Below, piece after piece: positions 26,854-34,391 of a stretch of 40,354 nucleotides of DNA. Positions within the stretch are counted from its first letter, which is position 1; each line of letters begins with the position of its first letter. The translations under genes and the position numbers were made by a program. The notes under the pieces were generated by a model that saw nothing but the letters and a program-made list of their open reading frames with translations, had not been told where the DNA came from and searched no databases. This DNA is from Microcoleus sp. GA_180221_E-2-1-MAG-45_12 (lineage in GTDB: Bacteria > Cyanobacteriota > Cyanobacteriia > Cyanobacteriales > JAAUUE01). The stretch is taken from the NCBI GenBank assembly GCA_020692245.1, contig JAIMKT010000034.1, positions 1 through 40,354 of the forward strand, in the 5' to 3' direction.

Positions 26854-27861
26854 TTAAAGTATTGAGGTACTACTTGTCAGTAAATATTTTAAGTCTTCTA
26901 ATAATGCTGCTAGGAGGGAAGTAGAGTCTACTTGAGTGGCAATAAAAGCATTGGGGTCGGTTTTGGGGAAGTGGCGACGATCGCGCAGAGTTTTGCCTTG
27001 GGTAAACTTACTAACAGTTTCTATTTCGACTCTGGCTCTTTGTAACCACAGAGTTTCTGGGTAGAACAGGTAGGCGATCGTGGCAGCATCGTGCATGAGA
27101 CAGCCTTCCACCCCCTTAGTTTCCCGGTGAGCGAGGTTAGTTTGAAACATAAACTGCCCCAACTGCTGAATAAATAGAGCCAACTTACTAGCTTTAGAGG
27201 TTTTGGTAATATAGGTCAACATCGCTGGAGTCAAAACTAATTGGTTGGTGACATCCATGGGCAGCACGACAATTTGTTCATGGCTGGCGAAAACCGTAGC
27301 CGCAGCTTGGGGATCAAAGGCAATATTAAACTCTGCCTCTGGGGTGACATTGCCCGGACAATCAAAGGCTCCTCCCATAATCACGATCGACCTCGCCTGC
27401 CTCAGAATCCCCGGTTTTTTAATTTCCGCCGTTGCCAAATTTGTCAAAGGGCCGATCGCCACCAAATCAATTTCCCCCGGAAACTGGGATAGCTGCTCAA
27501 TAATAATTTCATCCGCCCGGCGAGCTTGGGCAAAAATATCTTTCTCTGGTTGCGTCACCTCTGGCAGACTATCGGATAAATTTCCCATGCCATCCTGTCC
27601 ATGAATGTGGGCAGCATCACGAATATTCCCGGCAATTCTAGAGGTCGATCGACCAACTTCTATGCCTGTAATATTTAATAATCTAAGAATTTTGTGGGCA
27701 GCCCGAAAGGTTGATTCTGCGGTTACATTACCACCGACAGTAGTAATAGCTGCAATTTCTGCAATGCCTTGAAGAGATAGGCTAATCAACCAGAGAAGCG
27801 CAAAAATATCGTCTGCGCCGGGGTCAGTATCGAGAATAACTTTGGTGGTTTTGGAGGACAT
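26854..27861 (-). CDS. Nucleoside hydrolase (IunH family)
   Basis: The 335-residue enzyme cleaves the N-glycosidic bond of ribonucleosides to free base and ribose in purine or pyrimidine salvage. The N-terminus VILDTDPGADDIFAL is the calcium-binding DTDPGxDD signature at residues 12-19. Later family segments are VAIGPLTNLA, IVIMGGAF and a C-terminal HDAATIAYL that supplies further active-site residues. Specificity (inosine/uridine or purine) cannot be read. The start codon follows directly on the decamer array at 27862-27918, ending CCTCCTCCCCCCATG, with no Shine-Dalgarno sequence. Confidence 0.9.
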   Translation of the reverse strand: MSSKTTKVILDTDPGADDIFALLWLISLSLQGIAEIAAITTVGGNVTAESTFRAAHKILRLLNITGIEVGRSTSRIAGNIRDAAHIHGQDGMGNLSDSLPEVTQPEKDIFAQARRADEIIIEQLSQFPGEIDLVAIGPLTNLATAEIKKPGILRQARSIVIMGGAFDCPGNVTPEAEFNIAFDPQAAATVFASHEQIVVLPMDVTNQLVLTPAMLTYITKTSKASKLALFIQQLGQFMFQTNLAHRETKGVEGCLMHDAATIAYLFYPETLWLQRARVEIETVSKFTQGKTLRDRRHFPKTDPNAFIATQVDSTSLLAALLEDLKYLLTSSTSIL

Positions 27862-27918
27862 GGGGGGAGGAGGAGGTAAAGAAGGTAAGGGGAGGTACAG
27901 GAAGGTACAGGGAGGTAA
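27862..27918. repeat. GGAGGT decamer array, copy 3 (abuts the nucleoside hydrolase start codon)
   Basis: On the plus strand: GGAGGTAAAGAAGGTAAGGG, then GGAGGTACAGGAAGGTACAG and GGAGGTAAAG. In the direction of the hydrolase gene it reads CCTCC units and ends at CCCCCCATG, exactly as at 4093-4107. Confidence 0.85.
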
Positions 27919-28220
27919 AGAAGCTGAGTTTTGAAGTTTCGGCTTTAGGAGTTTTAGATTGGAGAAATTATTTGAGAAGTTTAGATTTTAGTGGTTGGGA
28001 AATAGGGAGTATTGGAGTTTGAGAATACTTCTAATGATATTACTCTGGTGACACTTAGTTCTATCTACTGGTTAGTTCTCGTCAGTGCTAGGCGGTTCTA
28101 ACTAGAAAATTGTTGACCTAATTGGCTTTTGGGAATCTCCGGTAATTATTTGGTTATGCCTCAGAAACTAGTGATCTGCTATATTGGGCTAACTAGGAAA
28201 GTAGCAAAAGTAAAATATTC
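27919..28220. other. Divergent promoter region of the nucleoside hydrolase and purM (no gene seen)
   Basis: About 300 bp without a convincing ORF. It must hold the divergent promoters of the two flanking genes. No strong palindrome or riboswitch was recognised. Confidence 0.5.
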
Positions 28221-29252
28221 ATGACGGATTACAAGGCGGCTGGGGTTGATATTGAGAAGGGTCGGGTTTTTGTAGAGCAGATCAAAAATTTGGTGGCGAG
28301 CACCCTCCGTCCAGAGGTTTTGGGGGGCTTGGGGGGGTTTAGTGGCTTGTTTGAACTGCCCACGGGTTATCAACAGCCAGTGCTGGTTTCGGGAACTGAT
28401 GGGGTGGGGACAAAGTTAAAGTTAGCCTTTGAACTCGATCGCCACTCGACGGTGGGCATTGACCTTGTAGCTATGTGTGTTAATGATGTGTTGACCTGCG
28501 GGGCGGAGCCGTTATTTTTCTTGGATTATCTTGCTACGGGCAAACTCAGTGTGGAGCAGTCTACCCAAGTAGTCGAAGGAATTGCCAAGGGCTGTCTGCA
28601 AGCGGGTTGTACCTTGCTGGGTGGGGAAACGGCGGAGATGCCGGGATTCTATCAAGCTGGGGAGTACGATCTGGCGGGGTTTTGTGTGGGCATTGTAGAA
28701 AAGAGTAAAATTCTTAATGGTGATCAGGTGCAGTTGGGAGATGTGGCGATCGCCCTGCCCAGTAGCGGAGTTCATAGTAATGGGTTTAGTTTAGTCAGAA
28801 AAATCGTGGCTGATAGCGGTTCTAGGTGGGATGATACCCCGGAAATCCTTCAAGGGGCGACCCTCGGCTCGGCTCTCCTCACCCCGACACAAATTTATGT
28901 AAAAGTTATCCATCAAGCTCTGCAACAGGAAATACCCATCCACGGCATGGCTCATATTACGGGCGGTGGCATTCCCGAAAACCTGCCCCGGTGCCTCAGT
29001 CCCGGTCGATCGGTAGCCATTCATCCTGATACTTGGGAAATTCCCCCTATTTTTAGTTGGCTTGCTGATACTGGAAATGTCCGTCCCCAAGAAATGTTTA
29101 ATACTTTTAATATGGGGATTGGGTTTGTGGTGATTGTTCCAGCTTCAGAATTGGATAGGAGTTTGGAGTTTTTTCAGGCTCAGGGAACCGCTGCTTGGGC
29201 GATCGGCACAGTGATTGCTGAACCAGACGGGGTAATTATGCCTTGGTTATAA
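28221..29252 (+). CDS. purM: Phosphoribosylformylglycinamidine cyclo-ligase (AIR synthetase)
   Basis: PurM converts FGAM plus ATP to AIR, the fifth step of purine synthesis. The 343-residue protein carries the family signatures [14 protein letters not shown] (nucleotide site), [25 protein letters not shown], split around residues 77-102, [13 protein letters not shown] and [13 protein letters not shown]. The length is standard. It is transcribed alone and divergently from the nucleoside hydrolase, another purine-linked gene, so the pairing may be functional (inference). Confidence 0.96.
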   Translation: MTDYKAAGVDIEKGRVFVEQIKNLVASTLRPEVLGGLGGFSGLFELPTGYQQPVLVSGTDGVGTKLKLAFELDRHSTVGIDLVAMCVNDVLTCGAEPLFFLDYLATGKLSVEQSTQVVEGIAKGCLQAGCTLLGGETAEMPGFYQAGEYDLAGFCVGIVEKSKILNGDQVQLGDVAIALPSSGVHSNGFSLVRKIVADSGSRWDDTPEILQGATLGSALLTPTQIYVKVIHQALQQEIPIHGMAHITGGGIPENLPRCLSPGRSVAIHPDTWEIPPIFSWLADTGNVRPQEMFNTFNMGIGFVVIVPASELDRSLEFFQAQGTAAWAIGTVIAEPDGVIMPWL

Positions 29253-29263
29253 CATGTCTTGAG

Positions 29264-29287
29264 GATGCAAAGCCTTGCCCCCCTACA
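29264..29287. repeat. Dispersed palindromic element, copy 2
   Basis: GATGCAAAGCCTTGCCCCCC followed by TACA just after the purM stop. It shares the GCAAAGCCTTGC core and CCCTACAA end with 3929-3953, which follows scpA. Confidence 0.65.
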
Positions 29288-29432
29288 ATTACCTCTACAA
29301 TTAAATGTAGTTGACCAAATTAAAAATTGCGATCGTGATCTTTTCCCAGCTAAAGCTTCTTGGAACATTATTGTCTTTATTCCCATCAAAATTGATCACG
29401 AAAACTCAATCAATCTCAATTAATACCCTAGG

Positions 29433-29819
29433 ATGAAAATTATGCCCATGACATCCAATTTAGAAAATAGCAATCTAAACAATCTAGACAATCTAGCGAC
29501 TAATTCAGAGTGGTTAGTAGATTTGGAAGAAACAGAAATGGAAGTAGTTACTGGCGGACTTTTATTTAGTGGTTGGTATCAACGTTGGTTAAATAACTTC
29601 AAAGCTGGCAGATTAGATTTCTTCCGGGCGCAAAGGATGGTAGGTCGTCTTTTGAATGAAGAGGCAGCAGGCAATACCCCCACGAATAATGCGATCGGCT
29701 TCAACTGGTGGAGTACTCTATCTCCCAATGATCGGTTCCTCTGGAATGTAGGTGTAGTCCAAGCAATTAATGCCAATGTGCCGCCGACGGTGAATTATGG
29801 CTTCCGTCCCTTCGGTTAA
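29433..29819 (+). CDS. Small protein with a double-glycine-type leader
   Basis: The 128-residue protein has an acidic N-terminus that ends LEETEMEVVTGG at residues 31-42. This is the Glu/Met/Val...Gly-Gly pattern cut by C39 peptidase ABC exporters. The 86-residue remainder is Trp/Arg/Asn-rich (residues 43-128, LLFSGWYQRWLNNFKAGRLD at its start) and has no cysteine, so it is not a lanthipeptide core. The leader includes an Asn/Leu run (NSNLNNLDNLA). Cyanobacteria often encode many such leader-type peptides away from their processing genes; here no C39 transporter or modifying enzyme is adjacent. Start codons at 29433, 29442 and 29448 are all possible. Export is inferred. Confidence 0.6.
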   Translation: MKIMPMTSNLENSNLNNLDNLATNSEWLVDLEETEMEVVTGGLLFSGWYQRWLNNFKAGRLDFFRAQRMVGRLLNEEAAGNTPTNNAIGFNWWSTLSPNDRFLWNVGVVQAINANVPPTVNYGFRPFG

Positions 29820-29889
29820 GTTTGGCTAGTCTGCCTAGTTTAGATAGCATAGATAGTCTAGGATTGACCAAAGTTGCGATCGACCTAGA

Positions 29890-31062
29890 CTATAACATGA
29901 TTAATTGCTGTGTTTGGAGCGATCGAGCCACTGCCAAATCTAGCCCCAACTCCTCCACAATCTCCCCCAAATTTCGATCACCGTGACAAGCTCGTAATAA
30001 AGTTGCTTCCTCTGGTGTCAGGTGGACTACTTGATAATTGTAGTTAAAGACAGCCAGCCCATCTTCCCAACCACTGAGGCAAGGATTGCGATCGGGAATG
30101 GCAGCCCTGAGAACCTCATCTGCTGACCAGTCGGCAATTGGTAAGGGTGGACGGCTGAGGAAAAATTCATAATGGGCTACTTCGGGATCGAGGAGTTCAA
30201 TCAGGCGATAGATTTCCCACTGGTCTAAATGGTTCGATCGTTCTAGTAGCTCTGGTTTCTGGTTAAATAATCTTTCTAGCTGCCAAAACTGAGGATTGGA
30301 AAAGCCCACAAATTCTAGCCCCGAAGCAGCAATCAATTCCCGCAGAGATTCAATATTGTAGTCAATTTCTTGGGGATGGACATACATATCTGCAAAGCAT
30401 TCATCCCGTTGATTTTCTAGCGCCCAGCGTTCTTTTTCCCGTTGTAACAATCGATTGTCTTCGGGCAGAGAAGCAAAAATCTGCCGTCCCAAACTTACGC
30501 CATCCTGATAGTCCCCTCTTTTCTCGCCTTGGAGGATAGCGATCGCCTTTTGCATCAAAGTAATTTCCCACCGACCCAGCTCTCCATAGACAAAAATATG
30601 CAGCAGGCCACCGGGAGCTAGTTTCAAGGCAAGATTTTGAATGCCTTTGAGGGGATCTTCGAGATGGTGTAAAACTCCAACGCAATTAATGAGATCAAAT
30701 TCTCCCGGCAGATGCCCCACATCGTAGAGGCTCAACTGCTGAAACTCCACCCGTTCTGCTTTAGATCTGCTACACCTTTCCTTAGCTACTTGCAAAGCTC
30801 CAGAACTGATATCGATCGCCGTCACCTCAGCCAAGGGATTGAGATGAGCTAGATACTCCGTCCCCACTCCAGTGCCGCACCCAGCATCCAGAATTCGCAC
30901 ATTTTGGCGATCGGGCTTCCTTCCAGTACAAAAGTTATAAGCCGCTGACCAATTCCAACGCCAGTTATAACCGGGGGGCGGTTCGTCTAGCAGAGGTTCT
31001 GGGGGGAAGGGATAAGTATCGTAAAGGCTCTTAACAGCAGCAGTGACGTGATCAGTGTTCAT
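29890..31062 (-). CDS. Class I SAM-dependent methyltransferase
   Basis: The 390-residue protein has a Rossmann methyltransferase domain with motif I VRILDAGCGTGVGTEYLA, the acidic residue in AIDISSGAL, and motif IV-like FDLINCVGVLHHLEDP. A helical C-terminal domain of about 200 residues follows; it ends with a winged-helix-like stretch (LTPEEATLLRACHGDRNLGE). The N-terminus VKSLYDTYPFPPEPL is common in cyanobacterial enzymes of this group. The substrate is unknown. It converges with the double-glycine leader gene. Confidence 0.85.
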   Translation of the reverse strand: MNTDHVTAAVKSLYDTYPFPPEPLLDEPPPGYNWRWNWSAAYNFCTGRKPDRQNVRILDAGCGTGVGTEYLAHLNPLAEVTAIDISSGALQVAKERCSRSKAERVEFQQLSLYDVGHLPGEFDLINCVGVLHHLEDPLKGIQNLALKLAPGGLLHIFVYGELGRWEITLMQKAIAILQGEKRGDYQDGVSLGRQIFASLPEDNRLLQREKERWALENQRDECFADMYVHPQEIDYNIESLRELIAASGLEFVGFSNPQFWQLERLFNQKPELLERSNHLDQWEIYRLIELLDPEVAHYEFFLSRPPLPIADWSADEVLRAAIPDRNPCLSGWEDGLAVFNYNYQVVHLTPEEATLLRACHGDRNLGEIVEELGLDLAVARSLQTQQLIML

Positions 31063-31081
31063 TCAGTTAGCAGTTATATTT

Positions 31082-31288
31082 TTATAGGTCGGCTTTTTCT
31101 CTCTTCTGAAAAGTAATCCAGTTGAGCAAGCTCCTCTCATAATACAATCTCCCCAAACACAGAGCGAGGCAAACCTGATTGTCTAAATAATTGACCTCGT
31201 TACATAGATTTCTGAATACATTCTTGCTTTCAGTTCGTTGGGGCTTGCCATCTCGAAAAACATTGTTTATATATCTTGCCTCCTCCAT
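31082..31288 (-). CDS. Doubtful small ORF between the PIN toxin and methyltransferase genes
   Basis: A 68-residue frame (MEEARYINNVFRDGKPQRTE...) starts 5 bp after the PIN toxin stop on the same strand. Spacing suits an operon, but there is no clear Shine-Dalgarno sequence and no recognised family. It may be a degraded gene. Confidence 0.25.
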   Translation of the reverse strand: MEEARYINNVFRDGKPQRTESKNVFRNLCNEVNYLDNQVCLALCLGRLYYERSLLNWITFQKREKADL

Positions 31289-31293
31289 TTTAT

Positions 31294-31710
31294 CTACTCT
31301 AAAAAATTGGTAAGAAAATTAGTAGGAGTAAGAATTGGAATACCTCGAAATTCTTCTAGTACTACTAAATCAAGATCGCCTGAGATGATCGCTGTGGCTT
31401 TTGCTGCGATCGCTGTCCCTAAAATAATGGCATCGTCAGGATCTCGTAATTGAGGAACATTGACTGAAATTGGAATCCAATTTTCTGAAAGCTGACTTGC
31501 GGAGGTTATTAAATCTTCGGTTGTGATACCTAGCGATCGCATTCTTGACTGAAATTTCTCACGAGCCAAAACTTCTTCTAGTTCGTTCAAAATTGGCTCT
31601 GAAATGACTATTGTTACTATTCCATCCTGTGCCAAGTCAAGCAATTTTTTAGGAACTCCCCGCCATAGTAGACCAGAAATCCAGACGTTGACATCTAAAA
31701 CTATTCTCAT
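31294..31710 (-). CDS. PIN-domain toxin of a toxin-antitoxin pair
   Basis: The 138-residue PIN nuclease has the acidic metal-binding residues expected: Asp5/Asn8 region in VLDVNVWISG, the glutamate in SEPILNELEEVL, and RDPDDAIILGTA plus SGDLDL. Such toxins (TIGR00305/COG1569 group) cut RNA and stop growth when free of antitoxin. Its start overlaps the antitoxin stop by 4 bp (ATGA), giving translational coupling. Confidence 0.85.
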   Translation of the reverse strand: MRIVLDVNVWISGLLWRGVPKKLLDLAQDGIVTIVISEPILNELEEVLAREKFQSRMRSLGITTEDLITSASQLSENWIPISVNVPQLRDPDDAIILGTAIAAKATAIISGDLDLVVLEEFRGIPILTPTNFLTNFLE

Positions 31711-31988
31711 TCAGTTGTAGTCCTGCGAAGTCTTCTTGTTTCTTTCACAATCTCAGTAATTTCTGTGAGGGATGGTTGCTCTAGATCGTCTCCTTCTGAC
31801 TCAATTCTTGCCGACAAAGCCAACCAAGCCGAAGACTTTGGTATTTTTCTGAGGACTATTTCATTATTTGCCATAAAGACTTCATATCTTGCGAATGGCT
31901 CTAATTGTGCTTGCAACTCTGGGGGAAGTTCTAGCTTGCCATCAGCGGAAATACTAACTATAATGCCTGTTTCTAATGCTTGGCTCAT
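31707..31988 (-). CDS. Antitoxin, AbrB/SpoVT-like N-terminus
   Basis: The 93-residue protein has an N-terminal swapped-hairpin-like segment (IIVSISADGKLELPPELQAQ) that would bind DNA and repress the operon, and an acidic C-terminus (SLTEITEIVKETRRLRR) likely to cover the toxin. Partner of the PIN toxin by 4-bp overlap. Its initiation region (31974-32000) is a 26/27 match to that of the gene at 32944. Confidence 0.8.
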   Translation of the reverse strand: MSQALETGIIVSISADGKLELPPELQAQLEPFARYEVFMANNEIVLRKIPKSSAWLALSARIESEGDDLEQPSLTEITEIVKETRRLRRTTTE

Positions 31989-32012
31989 AATCTACACCTT
32001 TAGTTTTAATTG

Positions 32013-32318
32013 TTAGGCAGGTTGTTTGGTTTTGACAGTGACAGAGAGTTTCAATCCTAGTTGGTTTAATAATGCTACGATCGCGAGTAATTCAGTTGGT
32101 TCTTGGTTGCTAAATAGCTGAGAATACTCTTCCCAATTAAATTGATTAGAGTTCGATCGATCAGTTAAATTTTCTTGGGCTTCGGCAACATTTTTTAGGG
32201 CTAAGGCAATATGCTCAAGATCGCCGTCTTCTAGAATTACATTAAGATAAGCTGCTGCTTCTAGGGGGTCTTTTAAGGATTCAATTAGGTAGGAATGATA
32301 GCTTTTAGAGGTTGGCAC
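32013..32318 (-). CDS. Orphan addiction-module antidote (HI1420/HigA-like)
   Basis: The 101-residue protein starts with GTG at 32318, preceded by AAAGGAG at a 5-nt spacing. Its SYHSYLIESLKDPLEAAAYL followed by DGDLEHIALALKNVAEA is the addiction-module antidote family that pairs with a RelE/HigB-like (HI1419) toxin. The C-terminal helix-turn-helix (NWEEYSQLFSNQEPTELLAI) is a little degenerate. No HigB-like toxin is present. The frame continues upstream into a PIN remnant, so an automatic call would join the two as one 128-residue protein. Confidence 0.75.
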   Translation of the reverse strand: MPTSKSYHSYLIESLKDPLEAAAYLNVILEDGDLEHIALALKNVAEAQENLTDRSNSNQFNWEEYSQLFSNQEPTELLAIVALLNQLGLKLSVTVKTKQPA

Positions 32319-32399
32319 TTTTTCTCCTTTGAAAATTGATCCAGTAATGCTTTGCTTTGCAGAAATCAAAATATTTGTATCTAGAACTACTACTGGCAT
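32319..32399 (-). pseudogene. 5' remnant of a PIN-domain toxin
   Basis: The ATG at 32399 overlaps the preceding antitoxin stop (TAATG). It encodes MPVVVLDTNILISAK then SITGSIFKGEK, matching only the first beta strand of a PIN toxin; after that the antidote gene begins in the same frame. The catalytic core is missing, so the toxin should be dead. Confidence 0.7.
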
Positions 32400-32641
32400 T
32401 AACGATCCTCATGTACTAGATCATTAATAAAGTCTTCCTTTTCTTCTTCTGACATTTCATCCCAATCTTTACCACGTTCAGCCGCAGCTATTCTTGCTCC
32501 TGCTTGTCCTTCAAGGGAAAGTTCTTGCCAGCGTTGCTGTTGTTGTTCTAAAAGAAATTGAAATAGAATTTTCTGTTTTTCGTAAGGAATTTGTTTGACT
32601 AGCTCAACTACTTGATCATCACTTAAGGATAGAGTCACCAT
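32399..32641 (-). CDS. Antitoxin-like protein without intact toxin
   Basis: The 80-residue protein (LSLSDDQVVELVKQIPYEKQ, acidic end MSEEEKEDFINDLVHEDR) is of the type that precedes PIN toxins in cyanobacterial addiction modules. It has a GGAG Shine-Dalgarno sequence. Its TAATG junction leads into the PIN remnant at 32399, so it was presumably the partner of that broken toxin. Confidence 0.65.
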   Translation of the reverse strand: MVTLSLSDDQVVELVKQIPYEKQKILFQFLLEQQQQRWQELSLEGQAGARIAAAERGKDWDEMSEEEKEDFINDLVHEDR

Positions 32642-32674
32642 ATATTTTCTCCATTGTATTACTTGCTATCTAGA

Positions 32675-32944
32675 TTATTTTAGTTCACCATCAGTAATGG
32701 GATATAAATCTGGTTCATTATATAGAAAATTTAGCGATCGCCCGGATTGAGATAACTGCATAAACTCTTGAATTGCAGGTGCTGATTGTTCTAAAGATAG
32801 TGCCGATTTGACCTGTCGAGAATTATTGATCTTTTCTGCTTCTGCTTGCAAAATAGCACTCTCCAGAATTTGCCAAAGTTGATGTTTTTCTTCGAGGCTG
32901 AGGGTATTGAGGGATTCAATAACAGAGTTTAATGCTTGGCTCAT
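32675..32944 (-). CDS. Small antitoxin-like hypothetical protein
   Basis: An 89-residue protein (SLNTLSLEEKHQLWQILESA in the N-terminal helix) with the look of PIN-associated antitoxins, but no family is certain and no toxin follows it. Positions 32930-32956 nearly repeat 31974-32000, including the ATGAGCCAAGC start. It lies between hsdS and the other antitoxins. Confidence 0.5.
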   Translation of the reverse strand: MSQALNSVIESLNTLSLEEKHQLWQILESAILQAEAEKINNSRQVKSALSLEQSAPAIQEFMQLSQSGRSLNFLYNEPDLYPITDGELK

Positions 32945-32985
32945 GATCTACACCTTCATTTCTTTCGACTTATTTACTTATTTTA

Positions 32986-34374
32986 CTAACCTTCTAGCAG
33001 CCTAGTCTCAAATCTCAGTTTTGCAGCATCCCATTGGGTTTCTGCTTCGCTTCTCAGTTTTCTGGCTAGTTCTCGCCTTGTTTGAACTTCTTGGGCAATT
33101 TTTTCTTGAATGGCGATCGAAGGAATTGGCACAGGAATTTGACTAATTTCTTCAAGGTTAATATTAGCTCTAGCAACAGGACGTTTGAAAAAATCTAAGA
33201 TTAATTGACCTATAGGAGAAGATAAGAACCATCGTACATATTCAGGTAAAACACTATTATTTAATCTTACGGCTGCAATTGCCTGATTAATATTTGCAGG
33301 AGTAGATCGGTTGTAAACACCAACAGATCCGATGGTTGCTCCTACGATTGCGATGAGTAAGTCTCCGTACATAAGTTGAGATCGTCGCATTATTCCATTA
33401 TGAATCTCAGGCTTGATAAGTAGTTCATGAGTTTCTCTAACCTCACCATCTTTTGTAATCTCTCCACTCCTAACAAACGGGATTCCATCTAAATCTTCAG
33501 TGTAAGAATCTCCTCCAGCAGTAGGCGTAGTTCCTGAAAATATGTCTATTGCTAAATCTTGAAGTTTCAGAATAGGAAGTTCGTGAGTTTCCAGAAATTT
33601 AAATAATTTCCGAAAGTGAGTCTGATTTGAATAAGCATCAATTTTATTCCCAAGTTGTCCCGATCGCACTGCAAAAGTTAAGCGATCGCTCTTCTCTGGC
33701 GTAGTTAAACCAAGCTGCTCTAACAAATAATCATCCAAACTAGAAAGCAAAGCATCAGCCTCTGCTAGTTTTTGCTTCCGAGACTCCCGTGCTATCTCAA
33801 TCTCTGCAACTAATTCCCTTTGAATCTCTAAAGATGGAATGATGACTCGTATATCTCCAACTTCGGAGAAATTTACATTTAATTGAACTGCCCCATTTGC
33901 TAATCTCTGAGTTTGAAATTTTCCATACTTTGAGTTTAGAAATATAGAAAGATAATCAGAATCAATATCTTCTTTAGGTCTGATTTTTACAATTGCCTGA
34001 TTAATATTTGCTTTCTCTAATCCTTTTACAACACAGCAATTACCAATTGATCCGGCAATAGTTAGCAGGACATCATTCGGAATTACTTCAGCTCGAATCA
34101 TTCTCTGATGATCTTCAGGTGAGATATAAAGTTCATCATTTAAGTCTAGCCCATTTTCTGTAATGCTTTGACCTCTTAAATAACGAACACCTTCATCTAT
34201 ATAATTAACTCCTCCATGATCACCATTTGTAAAAGATGTAGAGAGACTTCTAAGAGCTATTATTTCTTGATTTGTTTGTGATAATTCCTGTTCTAATATT
34301 TGAAATTCTGGATTATAGTAAAAAGAATCAATTCTTCCTTTAATTTCGCCCCTTCTAATTGCAAAATATTGCAG
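32986..34374 (-). CDS. hsdS: Type I-like restriction-modification specificity subunit (no standard start codon)
   Basis: HsdS reads DNA through two target-recognition domains (TRDs). The reading frame is open from inside the upstream M gene; conventional ATG/GTG/TTG starts give only 371 residues (ATG at 34101). The true protein should begin near SLQYFAIRRGEIKGRIDSFY, a usual HsdS N-terminus, and cover about 462 residues. TRD1 (about residues 35-185) and TRD2 (about 260-430) are each followed by coiled conserved regions (IQRELVAEIEIARESRKQKL and IQEKIAQEVQTRRELARKLR). The best available start is a CTG at 34374, 18 bp after the M-gene stop; an AAG two codons upstream could be a mutated ATG. It partners the upstream methyltransferase gene. 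Confidence 0.8.
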   Translation of the reverse strand: MQYFAIRRGEIKGRIDSFYYNPEFQILEQELSQTNQEIIALRSLSTSFTNGDHGGVNYIDEGVRYLRGQSITENGLDLNDELYISPEDHQRMIRAEVIPNDVLLTIAGSIGNCCVVKGLEKANINQAIVKIRPKEDIDSDYLSIFLNSKYGKFQTQRLANGAVQLNVNFSEVGDIRVIIPSLEIQRELVAEIEIARESRKQKLAEADALLSSLDDYLLEQLGLTTPEKSDRLTFAVRSGQLGNKIDAYSNQTHFRKLFKFLETHELPILKLQDLAIDIFSGTTPTAGGDSYTEDLDGIPFVRSGEITKDGEVRETHELLIKPEIHNGIMRRSQLMYGDLLIAIVGATIGSVGVYNRSTPANINQAIAAVRLNNSVLPEYVRWFLSSPIGQLILDFFKRPVARANINLEEISQIPVPIPSIAIQEKIAQEVQTRRELARKLRSEAETQWDAAKLRFETRLLEG

Positions 34375-34391
34375 ACTCTTATTAGAGGGGC

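Noticed and set aside
31238-31453. Plus-strand frame opposite the PIN toxin
   Set aside because: Antisense shadow of a well-supported toxin gene.
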